Assembly: GCF_963676685.1 (NCBI RefSeq)
Contig: NC_092351.1
Span: forward strand, 38,058,733-38,122,732
DNA length: 64,000 bases
DNA from: Mytilus edulis
Taxonomy: Eukaryota > Mollusca > Bivalvia > Mytilida > Mytilidae
Direction of reading: 5' to 3'
In this document: positions 40,301 to 45,552 of the stretch, piece after piece
Numbering within the stretch: position 1 is the first letter of the stretch
Layout: each line of letters begins with the position of its first letter
Notes under the pieces: generated by a model
Seen by the model: only the letters and a program-made list of their open reading frames with translations
The model's database searches: none
Told to the model about the DNA's origin: nothing
Program-made: the position numbers and the translations under genes

Positions 40301-40463
40301 TCCGAATAAGAAACAAGTTGCCAAGTCAATTGGATATGTTGGAGCTGCATTTCTTGTAGTCATACTTGGGTCCATAGTACTTTTGGATATTCCAACGCTA
40401 TGGAAACATCTAAAACATTTAATCAACAGGATAACAAACTTTTACAGATATATTCGACATTGA
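4267..40463 (+). CDS. Joined gene model: IgGFc-binding / C-type lectin / CCP membrane receptor, 16 coding exons
   Basis: Discontinuous CDS; the exons are listed separately. Order: signal peptide, IgGFc-binding-type domain 1, acidic DxDxDG linker, C-type lectin domain (two exons), short linker, IgGFc-binding-type domain 2, two acidic linkers, six CCP domains, stalk, transmembrane helix, 25-residue tail. Lengths 55, 1217, 103, 136, 215, 45, 1241, 85, 93, 186, 177, 177, 186, 183, 189 and 311 nt sum to 4599, exactly 1533 codons with stop, and phases match at every junction. All donors are GT and all acceptors AG. The likely role is surface recognition or adhesion (inference from domains). Joining exon 6 to exon 7 across a 7.2-kb repeat-filled intron is the weak point. 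Most introns are phase 1, so two neighbouring genes would also fit. Against that, no signal-peptide exon was found before exon 7 and no terminal exon after exon 6. Confidence 0.6.
4289..5092 (+). repeat. Tandem array derived from the signal-peptide exon end and its 5' splice site
   Basis: About 13 degenerate units of 60-64 bp. Unit starts are near 4289, 4351, 4411, 4472, 4534, 4598, 4659, 4720, 4780, 4842, 4904, 4966 and 5030. The consensus is TCACGTTACTTGG, TGTGTCAAT, TTTTGATGCC, GGTAAGTATCTTG and TCAAATGGTTACTTGA. The first unit contains the last ~33 nt of exon 1 (VTLLGVLTCDAG) and the real donor GTAAGT. Later units keep GCC-GGTAA or GCC-AGTAAG at the donor position in most copies. Stops and the non-triplet period prevent a long coding frame, so the short frames at 4543-4903 are by-products. 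Confidence 0.88.
5375..5730. repeat. Dispersed repeat, copy 1
   Basis: Shares CATTTCTAGGAA-TTGATTGGTTAAAAG, GTGTATATTTAATATTAGG, GGCGGGGCTTATTTCA and TTATTGTTGGCATCTGTTTT with the reverse complement of 21085-21360. It lies in intron 1 next to the 5805 hairpin. Confidence 0.65.
5805..5946. repeat. Long hairpin with ~60-bp arms
   Basis: GTTACATAGTGTGCTAGTGA, then ACGGTATATAT and GGTCAGTAAATTCCATATG, pair with CATATGGAATTTACTGACC, ATATACCGT and TCACTAGCACACTATGTAAC. The loop is about 25 nt. It lies in intron 1, roughly 320 bp before exon 2. A MITE is likely. Confidence 0.85.
6267..7483 (+). CDS. Exon 2: IgGFc-binding-type domain 1
   Basis: One large exon of about 406 codons, entered in phase 1 after TTGCAG and left in phase 0 at GTAAGT. 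The translation has the hallmarks of the IgGFc-binding N-terminal family: a start GSLDFVLVP, a Cys-containing strand SYCQILGSCHVGF, the block QMPPLSTWGKEFLLINSN, then DIYRIVS, TTVNIDGF and KPILICQL, and VVPPVEQYSNNSFSL near the end. In vertebrates this domain begins FCGBP-type mucus proteins; in invertebrates it occurs in many secreted and surface proteins of mostly unknown ligand. Several N-x-S/T sites are present. The exon open at 63424 carries a related domain with the same CQILG motif. Domain identity is confident; the ligand is unknown. Confidence 0.85.
7870..7972 (+). CDS. Exon 3: acidic DxDxDG linker
   Basis: Short exon after TTATAG, entered in phase 0 as required by exon 2 and left in phase 1 at GTATGT. 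It encodes about 34 residues centred on VIPGDLVDNDGDGKIDEDDC. The DNDGDGKIDEDDC core resembles a calcium-binding loop of thrombospondin type-3 repeats. In the same position after the second IgGFc-type domain, exons 8 and 9 carry related motifs. Probable role: a calcium-stabilised, cysteine-bonded hinge between the large domain and the next module (inference). Reading through the donor gives a short read-through tail that falls in a dispersed repeat (about 7990-8130), so the splice is preferred. Confidence 0.75.
8694..8718. repeat. (TA)n microsatellite
   Basis: About eleven TA dinucleotides, roughly 115 bp before exon 4. A shorter (AT)n run is at about 25300-25320. Confidence 0.85.
8832..8967 (+). 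CDS. Exon 4: C-type lectin domain, N-terminal half
   Basis: The exon follows TATTTTCAG, enters in phase 1 and leaves in phase 2 at GTAAGT. It encodes the first half of a C-type lectin-like fold: HFHKNDDSDYQKSLDECTK, then KEKKVLAKLNTKERYEKAI. This matches the usual pattern of a helix with the first conserved Cys, then a basic stretch and LAxLNTxERYE. It has no ATG and is not a standalone frame. Exon 5 completes the domain, and the 2/1 split of codon GGG between the two exons fits exactly. Confidence 0.8.
9790..9960 (-). repeat. Dispersed repeat family A copy
   Basis: Minus-strand copy with ACCAGAGGGACAGTCAAACT and CTGACAACGCCATTGCTAAA, in the intron between exons 4 and 5. Confidence 0.7.
10490..10600 (+). 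repeat. Dispersed repeat family A copy just before exon 5
   Basis: Plus-strand copy (TTTAGCCATGGTGTTTATTT, then TTGATTGTCCCTCTGATATC). It ends about 25 nt before the exon 5 acceptor, so it provides much of the pyrimidine-rich stretch of that intron end. Confidence 0.7.
10624..10838 (+). CDS. Exon 5: C-type lectin domain, C-terminal half
   Basis: The acceptor is AAAG at 10620-10623; the exon ends before GTAAAC at 10839. The translation begins SDVESDIYIGLQKSASTEW and continues KYVWTDGELLTDAKWYTG, YPKHQEITSCVAI and EYDCDTELSVLC. The WIGL-like strand (YIGLQ), the VWTDG strand and the three remaining conserved cysteines are visible, so the fold is probably complete. The sugar- and calcium-binding EPN or QPD triplet is absent (YPKHQE lies nearby), and WND is replaced by EYDC, so classical calcium-dependent sugar binding is doubtful. 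The nearer AG at 10652 would give the wrong phase and remove the YIGL strand, so 10624 is chosen. A dispersed repeat ends just upstream (about 10490-10600). Confidence 0.85.
11769..11813 (+). CDS. Exon 6: short linker after the lectin domain
   Basis: A 45-nt exon after TTTAACAG and before GTAAGT, entering and leaving in phase 1. It encodes DWADFEGKDCKNMPS plus a split Gly. It contains one Cys and is too short to identify as a domain. The support is a strong acceptor, a consensus donor and the correct phase on both sides. The next compatible exon I can find is the phase-1 exon at 19017. If the gene were instead to end near here, a terminal exon should lie in 11814-13350, and I saw none. Confidence 0.6.
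13354..14230. repeat. Left arm of a large inverted repeat
   Basis: Reverse complement of 17859-18690. Matching landmarks: TAAGTACAGCTC and GAACCAGGCAGAGTG here against CACTCTGCCTGGTTC and GAGCTGTACTTA at 18655-18690; CACCATAGCAACCGATT here against its complement near 18150; ATATTATCCATAGCAACA here against TGTTGCTATGGATAATAT near 17995. Arms are diverged (roughly 85-90% by eye). Frames at 13265 and 13677 lie in it and show no domain. Confidence 0.85.
14331..15214. repeat. Fold-back element with ~160-bp sub-repeats
   Basis: The ends are inverted copies: CGTCCGAAGACACATTGGTT at the left, and AACCAAATGTCTTTGGATGA with GACG at the right. About 14331-14500 is one ~165-bp unit in minus orientation. 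About 14738-14890, 14891-15050 and 15051-15214 are three units in plus orientation (each with TTTGGCCCCTAATTCC-like, CAAAATCAATCCCAACCTTC and ATTTCATAGATTTCTATTTA blocks). The frame at 14761 is inside these units and is not a gene. Confidence 0.8.
15319..15582 (+). repeat. 16-bp minisatellite
   Basis: About 16-17 tandem copies of TCCGACAGCCCATTAG with T/C and A/G variants (TCTGACAGCCCATTGG), becoming degenerate at the right end (CAACAACCCAATAGTC). Units abut without spacers, so this is not a CRISPR-type array. Confidence 0.92.
17656..17793 (+). repeat. Two-copy 69-bp tandem duplication
   Basis: The segment ATGACTCTATTTATAATCAG through TCTACACATGTATG is repeated directly at a 69-bp offset with almost no differences. 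Because 69 is a multiple of 3 it creates an open frame with a 23-residue repeat, which I do not regard as a gene. Confidence 0.9.
17859..18690. repeat. Right arm of the large inverted repeat
   Basis: Partner of 13354-14230. The ~3.6-kb spacer contains a second fold-back (14331-15214), a 16-bp minisatellite (15319-15582) and a 69-bp tandem duplication (17656-17793). The whole structure lies in the intron between exons 6 and 7 and ends about 325 bp before exon 7. Confidence 0.85.
19017..20257 (+). CDS. Exon 7: IgGFc-binding-type domain 2
   Basis: Large exon of about 413 codons, entered in phase 1 after ATTTAG and left in phase 0 at GTAAGT, the same phases as exon 2. It begins GTQDHKGISFLFPVWDL. 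Later it shows SYCISSCASYCLIT, DLTGTYIRGDNPISVICGSD, EQLLPVKYFSKDSF, YFIRVLTSQ, CNKPVQVWNIV and TIVPTSLQYYYSNTW. These are positional equivalents of the blocks in exon 2 (the TGTxIxxxxPIxVxSG block, xLPP, YRIVS, KPILICQ, VVPPVEQY). The two domains are diverged paralogues rather than a recent duplication. An in-frame ATG at 18998 could start a separate protein, but MYACHLG is not a signal peptide and the acceptor lies just after it. Confidence 0.85.
20844..21012. mobile_element. Small MITE-like element
   Basis: Imperfect terminal inverted repeats (ACACCTTATCGCTATT at the left; AATAGCGATCAGGTGT at the right) bound ~169 bp that includes paired TGACGTCATA and TATGACGTCA blocks. Target-site duplication is not clear. 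Confidence 0.55.
21085..21360. repeat. Dispersed repeat, copy 2 (inverted relative to 5375)
   Basis: The minus strand carries the blocks listed for 5375-5730, in the same order. It lies in the intron between exons 7 and 8. Confidence 0.65.
22080..22960 (-). mobile_element. 3' end of the same reverse-transcriptase element, with duplicated tail
   Basis: On the minus strand, 22960-22840 matches the last ~35 codons of the element (CTTTTTCTAAAGAAAGTTCA and the following AAGACCTTGTTGAT), with stops. Then comes a long A/T-rich tail. The terminal block, with the core TGTCATATTCCTGACTTGGT, is present twice (about 22080-22230 and 22240-22400). It is a 5'-truncated insertion in the intron between exons 7 and 8. 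Confidence 0.65.
23698..23782 (+). CDS. Exon 8: acidic cysteine linker
   Basis: Exon of 85 nt after a long T-rich tract ending TTTTTAG, entered in phase 0 (as required by exon 7) and left in phase 1 at GTAAGT. It encodes TCHLGQTADEDCDGHTEEELC followed by TLLGYHFG (split here at the Cys for display). The DEDCDGHTEEELC core is a variant of the DNDGDGKIDEDDC motif of exon 3, in the equivalent position behind an IgGFc-type domain. That equivalence supports both calls. Probable structural linker; function not known. Confidence 0.7.
24474..24566 (+). CDS. Exon 9: second acidic linker
   Basis: Exon of 93 nt (phase 1 in and out) after ACTTTATTAG and before GTCAGT. It encodes PKKYIFEVGKYLPDFDLDG, then NYDEDCAYIVPG. 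The DFDLDGNYDEDC segment is again a DxDxDG loop closed by a Cys, like a thrombospondin type-3 half-repeat. It immediately precedes the CCP exons. The donor GTCAGT is acceptable though weaker than the others. Confidence 0.65.
24567..26405. other. Intron between exons 9 and 10
   Basis: 1.8 kb of AT-rich sequence with an (AT)n run near 25300 and no exon or repeat that I could match elsewhere in the window. Confidence 0.5.
26406..26591 (+). CDS. Exon 10: CCP/sushi domain 1
   Basis: Single-exon CCP module of 62 codons, phase 1 in and out, after TTCTTTAG. The four cysteines and the conserved Trp are in order: DCRKPMIPN, FTCEEGFTH, KIECYADGKWMPERIC. The segment between the first and second Cys is rich in Thr and Ser (about ten residues), suggesting O-glycosylation. 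CCP modules form elongated rods in complement regulators, selectins and adhesion proteins. This is the first of six consecutive modules. Confidence 0.85.
27841..28017 (+). CDS. Exon 11: CCP/sushi domain 2
   Basis: 59-codon CCP module, phase 1 in and out, after ATATTCACAG and before GTACCA. It shows DCPDPSTVYNNSEIVNG, MNCVDNFTLIG, VLECTENGTW and FYC, giving four Cys, one Trp and several N-x-S/T sites. It is the same length as exon 12 and shares VY-N-S-x-I-x-x-GTS-x-AV, so the two probably arose by exon duplication. Confidence 0.87.
29155..29410 (+). repeat. Dispersed repeat family B copy
   Basis: CTGTAATTCGGTAGATGTTG, AAGGCTCCATGTTATGTTGA and AGCACTCATACCACATCTTC, in the intron before CCP3. 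A shorter piece (TGTCTCATTGACACTCATAC) follows CCP3 at about 29895-29970, so the two flank that exon. Confidence 0.65.
29545..29721 (+). CDS. Exon 12: CCP/sushi domain 3
   Basis: 59-codon CCP module, phase 1 in and out, after TTTTGTACAG and before GTAAGT. It shows DCVDPVTVYDNSVIEHG, MACMDGFTLLGDN, LKCTNDSIW and FSC. The CVDNFTLIG of exon 11 and the CMDGFTLLG here align without gaps, which supports duplication of one into the other. Confidence 0.87.
30460..30530 (+). repeat. 11-bp minisatellite
   Basis: About five imperfect copies of ATGAGACAGGC in the intron before CCP4. They give the frames at 30288 (plus) and 30424 (minus) their repetitive ends. Confidence 0.75.
31122..31307 (+). CDS. Exon 13: CCP/sushi domain 4
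   Basis: 62-codon CCP module, phase 1 in and out, after CTGTTTTTAG and before GTAATA. It shows DCTDPTPAVQYSEVINP, LTCKTGYSVNGKS, MTCYTNSTWSQPQFSC. The end NSTWSQPQF recurs exactly in exon 15, which suggests that these two modules are sisters or have exchanged sequence. Confidence 0.87.
31630..31810 (+). repeat. Dispersed repeat family A copy
   Basis: Plus-strand copy between the exons for CCP4 and CCP5 (GCCATGGCCTTGTCAGTTTA, TGATATCTTTTGCCTCTCTT). It creates the short frame at 31652. Confidence 0.7.
31927..32109 (+). CDS. Exon 14: CCP/sushi domain 5
   Basis: 61-codon CCP module, phase 1 in and out, after TTCCATTCCAG and before GTATTT. It begins GCGDPRKDIPHSV where the others begin DC-x-DP, and continues MACKTSTTQVGEE, VVCLTDKTWNKTLKC. 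Four Cys and the Trp are kept; the usual Gly-Tyr/Phe after the second Cys is replaced by KTSTT, so this is the most diverged module. The intron before it (about 620 bp) contains a dispersed repeat at about 31630-31810. Confidence 0.83.
33266..33454 (+). CDS. Exon 15: CCP/sushi domain 6
   Basis: 63-codon CCP module, phase 1 in and out, after CTTTTGTAG and before GTAAGT. It shows DCSDPRLEVEVENATLTG, FRCNLKYRMIGNS, IVCLENSTWSQPQFYC. It is the last CCP before a 6.7-kb intron that carries two reverse-transcriptase remnants on the opposite strand (about 33610-35450 and 37716-39250). The next exon is the membrane anchor. Confidence 0.85.
33610..34560 (-). mobile_element. 3' untranslated tail of the RT element at 34560-35450
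   Basis: Minus-strand non-coding tail. It ends with a block containing ACTGTCATATTCCTGACTTG and AATCACAAAAACACTGAACT (written here as on the plus strand). Inside it, a ~90-bp motif with TTTTGTC-TTCAAAGTATGA is repeated about four times between 34120 and 34440. The same tail follows the copy at 56379-56810 in the other orientation. Confidence 0.65.
34560..35450 (-). pseudogene. Reverse transcriptase fragment with intact palm motifs
   Basis: Read on the minus strand. KTFDFSTLYTTIPH (motif A, just upstream of the first Met frame at 35387) leads into LGFHKAYFVNSDKQKGK, FLIDNIFVEFGGRLFQQ, IVGIPMGTNCAPLLADLFLF, FNFTFRYIDDVLTIN and LEIKETTDTASSASFLDLYL. The frame then breaks, and the C-terminal end continues in another frame down to about 34560. 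The 5' part of the element is missing. It lies in the last intron of the receptor gene, antisense to it. Downstream (33610-34560) is an A-rich 3' tail that recurs at two other sites. Confidence 0.8.
36130..36320 (-). repeat. Dispersed repeat family A copy
   Basis: Minus-strand copy with CAAACTGACAAAGCCATGAA and GGCGATCTCA. It creates the frame at 35974-36342 that contains LFLILSFSAFFHGFVSLFST, seen in other copies as VSLFS. Confidence 0.7.
37075..37500 (+). repeat. Dispersed repeat family C
   Basis: AATTGAGAATGGAAATTGGG, TGTGTCAAAGAGACAACAAC, GGGTCACCAACGGGTCTTCA and TCAGCTGGCCCCTAAACAAA. Partial copies: 32530-32590 and 45110-45220 (plus), 44690-44830 and 51040-51140 (minus). It lies next to the 3' end of the RT remnant at 37716. 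Confidence 0.65.
37716..39250 (-). pseudogene. Reverse transcriptase remnant lacking the catalytic core
   Basis: Minus strand, in several frames. GDLNIVQDQELKSFLSKG and GPKYRPPSIINWNECR (about 39230-39100) lead to KELAKEFVFVPADKAANN (about 38870). MYWLPKLHKTPYKYRFISSS (38700) and the motif-A block FSTLYTTLPHILIKKK (38420) follow, then LEFLLDNIFVRFGDSVYRQI (38250). The next block is already the C-terminal VYISQLVRFARVCNN (38110) and its tail to 37716. The segment with GIPMGTNCAPLLADLF and YIDD, present in the copy at 34560-35450, is absent. It is therefore a deleted, frameshifted pseudogene in the last intron, antisense to the receptor. Confidence 0.75.
39607..39713. repeat. Near-perfect hairpin, ~51-bp arms and ~5-nt loop
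   Basis: ATCACAATACGCATGGATGT and TATCTGAATTTACAT on the left are mirrored by ATGTAAATTCAGATA and ACATCCATGCGTATTGTGAT on the right, around TTAAC. It lies in the last intron, 440 bp before the membrane-anchor exon. Confidence 0.9.
40153..40463 (+). CDS. Exon 16: Cys-rich stalk, transmembrane helix and short tail (last exon)
   Basis: After TTATTCAAG the frame from exon 15 (split Pro codon) reads CKCPCRRVGVPRYTEVTPEV, then a ~45-residue helical stalk with many charged residues. A 19-residue hydrophobic segment, IGYVGAAFLVVILGSIVLL, follows, then a ~25-residue tail (DIPTLWKHLKHLINR and on) ending at TGA 40461-40463. With the amino-terminal signal peptide this predicts a type I membrane protein. 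The CKCPCRRVG opening resembles the Cys-rich juxtamembrane segments that I recall from other molluscan lectin-like proteins (recollection, not searched). No ITAM, ITIM, TIR or death-domain signature is visible in the tail. No perfect AATAAA was seen close downstream. Confidence 0.8.
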
Positions 40464-40903
40464 ATATAGCATAATCAATACTATCCCTTGATTACTTAAT
40501 AACACATACAAGTCATGTAACTGATAAAATTTCTCAGAATAGAATTAAATCTATTAGTCAAATACTTTAAGTTAAAAGCTAAATATTTTAAACGAAAGTG
40601 TATCCAGAACTTGAAACCAAAAGTAATTATACGTATTCTTTTCAAATGCACTTATTAGTCAATATAGTTTTAGGATTAAATATTTCAAGGGAACATGTGT
40701 TTTTAAAAATTGAAAACTCTGCTAATATTCATCTTAGTTAAATGTGACTGACTCAGTCGCAATCCTTGACAACAACACCGCACAGAGCGGTAACGTTTCC
40801 GGTGTGTTTCAAATGTTTCATTTTTAACCGGATTTTTGTGACAAAAATGTCGGTTATTGATTTGGGGATGTACGGCGGGCGGGCGGGCGGGCGGCAATCA
40901 AAT

Positions 40904-41690
40904 GTTGTCCGTGCATTAACTCATGAACCGTTCAACCAAAGCTTTTAAAATTTTAATATGTTATTCCTGACAACTATACGAAGGTCAAGTTCAATAATGG
41001 CGATTTTGACTTTTACCGTTCAGGAGTTATGGTTCTTGAAAGATTGAAAAATGAAATTGTCCGTGCATTTACGCATGAACTGTTCTACCAAAGCTTCCCA
41101 AATTTTAATATGTTGTTACTAATGAAAGAATGGAGGTCAAGTTCAATAATGATGAATTTGACTTTTACCGTTCAGGAGTTATGGTTCTTGAAAGATTGAA
41201 AAATGGAGTTTCCAGTCGTGTCCGTGCATTTATGCATTAACTGTTCTACCAAAGCTTCCGAAATTTTAATATGCTGTTACTGATGACAAAATGGAGGTCA
41301 AGTTCAATAATGACGATTTTGACTTTTACCGTTCAGGAGTTATGGTTCTTGAAAGATTGAAAAATGGTTTTTCCCGTCGTGTCCGTGCATTTTCTCATGA
41401 ACCATTCAACCAAAGCTTTTGAAATTTTAATATGTTGTTACTGATGACAAAATAGAGATCAAGTTCAATAATGACGATTTTGACTTTTACCTTTCAGGAG
41501 TTATGGTTCTTGAAAGATTGTAAAATGGCGTTTCCATTCAGGTTGTTGCATTTACTCATGAACCATTCAATCTAAGCTTTTCAAATTTTAATATGTTGAT
41601 ACTGATGACAAAATGGAGTTCAAATTTGATATTGACGATTTTCACTTTCACCATTCATCAGTAATGGTTCTTGTGATATTGCCAGGACAC
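40904..41690 (+). repeat. Five-unit ~155-163-bp tandem repeat
   Basis: Units start near 40904, 41057, 41215, 41378 and 41541, each with TGTCCGTGCATTTACTCATG, CAAAGCTT-AAATTTTAATATG, GGTCAAGTTCAATAATGACG and CAGGAGTTATGGTTCTTGAA. The array is preceded by a GC-rich GGCGGGCGGGCGGGCGG run (about 40876-40892) and an AACCGGATTTTTGTGAC block, and ends near AATCCGGTTTGCTGTCGTTG. The unit looks like one found in non-autonomous elements of molluscs (recollection). It lies 440 bp downstream of the receptor stop codon. Confidence 0.85.
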
Positions 41691-41774
41691 AAATAAATGT
41701 TAATAAATCCGGTTTGCTGTCGTTGTGACAGCCTCTTGTTTAGAATGTTGCAATAGAATATAAAGAAAATTATA

Positions 41775-41930
41775 GTAAAAGAGGGACGAAAGATACCAAA
41801 GGGACAGTCAAACTCATAAATCTAAAACAAACTGACAACGCCATGGCTAAAAATGAAAAGGACAAACAAACAACAGCACACACGACACAACATAGAAAAC
41901 TAAAGAATAAACAACACGAACCACACCAAT
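41775..41930 (-). repeat. Dispersed repeat family A copy
   Basis: Minus-strand copy (ACCAAAGGGACAGTCAAACT, CTGACAACGCCATGGCTAAA), placed between the ~160-bp tandem array and the MITE at 42015. Confidence 0.7.
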
Positions 41931-42014
41931 GTATTGTGAAGCTCTGTCGGTGTAAATATGGAGTTGACGGTCGCAAATATTCGCTTAACATGCAGGATCC
42001 GATACTCAGTACGG

Positions 42015-42291
42015 GATTGCGTTCAATATTGTTGCGGCTATATACATAGGGCTACGTAGATACAGACTAAATAACTGTCTATTGCACGTGTAGCTAGCCT
42101 AGCTGGGCCGCGTTCAATAAATATCGTAGCTGCTACACAGTGCTACGTACATTTTGACTATTGAACGTGTAGCTATAGACTAGCTGCTACATAGATATTG
42201 ATAGCAGGAAGGCTAGCTACTCGTTCAATAGACAAAAAAAAAAACCCAACTACATAGCACTATGTAGCTGCTACAATATTGAACGCAACCC
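42015..42291. mobile_element. MITE-like element with TTGCGTTCAATATTGT ends
   Basis: TTGCGTTCAATATTGT at 42018 and its reverse complement ACAATATTGAACGCAA ending at 42288 bound a segment full of GTAGCTGCTACATAG-type palindromes. A second CGCGTTCAATA end at about 42108 suggests a nested or tandem copy. There is no protein frame. The superfamily cannot be told. Confidence 0.7.
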
Positions 42292-42299
42292 AGTTAATC

Positions 42300-44150
42300 A
42301 TTTATTAAGTATATCATTAAAAACATGATTTACCATAGTAAAGAAGAAGAACTTGAAACGTTTTGGAAGTCGTGACATCTCATGAATTCATATTCCATGA
42401 AACAGTACTACTTTTGGCAAATATATTTTATTGAAGTATATGGATTAAACATTTATTCTATGACGAACGAAGATGCATATAGGTAGTCGTTTGCATAACA
42501 AATATACAGTAGTTTTAGGTTTTTTTTTTCCTATCATGGTTTACTGCTTTTTCGACTTATTGTAGTGTAACAGTTATCTGAAGAAGAAAAAACGGGGCAC
42601 TTATTAGTTCTTTGAAGAAAAAGAAGGGGAATTATTAATTCTTAGAAGAAAAAATGGGTCACTTATTAATTCTTTTTATTGATTCATAGTCTGTTTTTAA
42701 AAATTAACTCTAGAAATTAAACAATAGCCTTACATATACATAATTGTATTCGGTAAAAAAAAAAAGGAACCAGTCTGATGTCGTTTCACGGGGATGGTAC
42801 TTCCTGGTATATATTTCACATCAAACTCAGGTCCCACGGGATAAATCGAAAATCAAGCATACTCGTCAGTTAGAATTCATTAATTTTGTACAAATTTTAA
42901 TTGACTACTTAAGTAATTTTACCGAGAATTTATGTTGCCATGATGGGTAGATAACGACAATTTCAATAGTAGGGTAATTTGAAAGGATACGCTCAGCCAA
43001 TCAAATCCCTTAATAATTCATAGCCATCGACATATTGAAAGCGCAAGTTTATTATTAGTATTTCGTGGTAAGAGAGTTTACCTCACGCGAATCGACCCAT
43101 CCCCTTCAACACCGGTCCCCAGAGGGGTAGGGATAAATATTCAATGTTTCAAAATGGCAATATAATTGTGACGGTATTTTATAGATTCGAGAGTATTTAA
43201 CCGTAGAATTAGGTGTTTAGAATGTTCTCTATGCGAAACCAAACCTATTTTACACAAATCAATTGAAAAATGATACATCACTTTCAAATAAATTTATTCC
43301 ATCTATCAAATTCTATTTGTTGTTCAATCAATAATATATCGTTTACAATGAACAACTTTGTCCGCTTTTATAAGGAAGCATAAAACGTGATATACCATCC
43401 TTTTCTACAAAAGTTTTGCAATGAAATATTTTGAATCGTATTTCATTCCCTGTGTTCTCAATTTTAATGGCCATTGTTAAATCTTGTTTTTAGTATTAAT
43501 CAGGTAATAAGTTGTCTCATTTTGTTTACTTATACATTTTGTTATGCGGTTACTTTTAAAGCTTATGAAAAAGAAGCCGTAACTGTCCTATGTAAGTTAA
43601 CATCGTCAGCCCTTTGGTTTCATGAAGATTTTTTTTTGTCGCTTTGTATTTGCTCTCAGTTCATAACCGCTTAAGCTATTACTTTAGTCAAAGTTCGTTT
43701 GTTAGGCATCTACAGTAAGAGCCATAGATGTCAATAAAACAATTTCGTTGGAAAATAATAAACGTGGATAATAAGAATGAAAATGAGAATGAATTGTGAA
43801 ACCAACATTAAAAAATCTTACAGTATAACTTTGATCTAAAAAATATAGTGTACATGCAAAAATCTTTTTCTTATCACTTGCAAAAACAGAGTAAGCAAGT
43901 TGAAATGTTATGATATGCTGAATGAATACAGGATTATTCATAAAGATTTCCACATGGCTTTTTTAATCCCACCCTTTTCTATCCATCCCTAGCTGACTTC
44001 TAACATTCAACTTGTTTACTCTAGTTTGACTTACAGAGATTTATAAATAAATATAGTGCGACAAGTGTAAAAAGAACACACACAGAAAAACTAATCCTAT
44101 TTGCTTGAGATAGAAACTTTTTTTCGTAAAATTTATAAAGGAGATTAGAA
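42300..44150. other. Intergenic, nothing identified
   Basis: Only chance-length frames. A purine-rich stretch at 42575-42665 carries three variants of GAAGAAAAA-GGG-CACTTATTA. No exon-like segment with good splice sites was seen. Confidence 0.5.
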
Positions 44151-44179
44151 AGCAAGAAACATCACTCTCAAGAACAAAA

Positions 44180-44570
44180 TACGATTGTTCAATTCCAATG
44201 TAATAAAAACAATACGCTTATATGGAGCTGAGACTTGGAAAGAAAAAAAAACCTGCTTCAAAAACTTTAAGTCTTCATCAACAACTTTCGCAGGCGCATT
44301 TTTAACATCAGATTGACTGAGAAGATATCAAATCAAGATATGTGGGAAAAGGCCAACCAATCTCCAGTTGTTGAGTTAAAAAAGAGACAGTGGAACAACA
44401 TTACAAGGCCAACCTTACAGTGGAACAGGGGCAGACCAACATACACCTGGAGAAGGAACGTTTGAGCCAAGATGGAGAAATAAGGGTACACGTGGAATGT
44501 TGTGGAGAGGCTAGCAAACAACAAAACAAGGTGGAGAAATATCGTTAGTGGCCTATGTTCCACCAGAGAC
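44180..44570 (+). pseudogene. LINE ORF2 C-terminal remnant
   Basis: The first frame gives TIRLYGAETWKEKKTC; after a shift, IFNIRLTEKISNQDMWEKAN, ELKKRQWNNITRPTLQWN, RGRPTYTWRRNV and then, past two stops, ERLANNKTRWRNIVSGLCST. The order LYGAETW, isN-x-x-LW, GRPxxTWRR and RWRxxVxxLC is the usual C-terminal region of endonuclease-containing non-LTR retrotransposons. It is broken by one frameshift and two stops. The clade cannot be assigned from this piece. Confidence 0.7.
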
Positions 44571-45552
44571 ATATATGTGTATATATGTCTCTGGTTCGAC
44601 CAAGGGGCAACATGATTAACCAAGACTTCACAGAAAGGCAGTATAATCACCTGTAGTTGTTACATATCGCTTGAAATATTTACGCATTTTTGTTTAGGGG
44701 ACAACTTAAACCTGTCTCCGAAGGCCCAATGAAGACCCATTGATGAACTTGCAAGGGCTGTTTTCTACCATTAGGTCGGGTTGTTGACTCTTTGACACAT
44801 TCTTCTTGGTCATTCTTAATTATATTGAAATTACCGTATACATTTTGTAAATTTTAAATAGATGTGTACAAATGTTATTTAAAGCCATCGTATAAATTAT
44901 GCTATCACATTGTAAATACAAATTTTTTCCAAAATATATTCTAGATCAAACTTGATATCTAAAATCCACCATCCCCTTTTTTCATCAATCTTTTTCATTT
45001 ATCTGTGACTTTCCCCCATAAAGTTCATTTATTTAAAGTTGAAATTGAATTCCAGTTCCTTGTTTCATTAAAACAATGAAGACTTTTTATATGTTTTTTT
45101 TTCTTCGAGAAGAACATAGTCGAAGGTCACCAATGGGTCTCCAATACAGCGAGAAAATCCCGCACCATACATGAGGCGTGCCTCGGCTGGCCCCTAAACA
45201 AAAATATGCATATATATATTGTGAATAGACGCGCTCGATCATGTAAACATCTATGCAACCTCCTCGGCTTCAGTATTTTTTGCTCATCTAACATTCTCTT
45301 GTTTATGTATAATTGTTGTCTTTAAAGAATGTGTCAGCTTATATGTAAATATAGAAGGTAACGGTTTAGATAACTTATAAAAACAAATAATTTTTCATTA
45401 TTACATTTAATATTATTATTAATTCCATAATCATTATTTTTATTATTATCAGACTCGTATTATACAAATATAATTATATGAGTCTTACATGAATATACCT
45501 ATTAACGAGGATTTACCTAATAATTATGTCAATCCGGAACAAAATAGCCACA

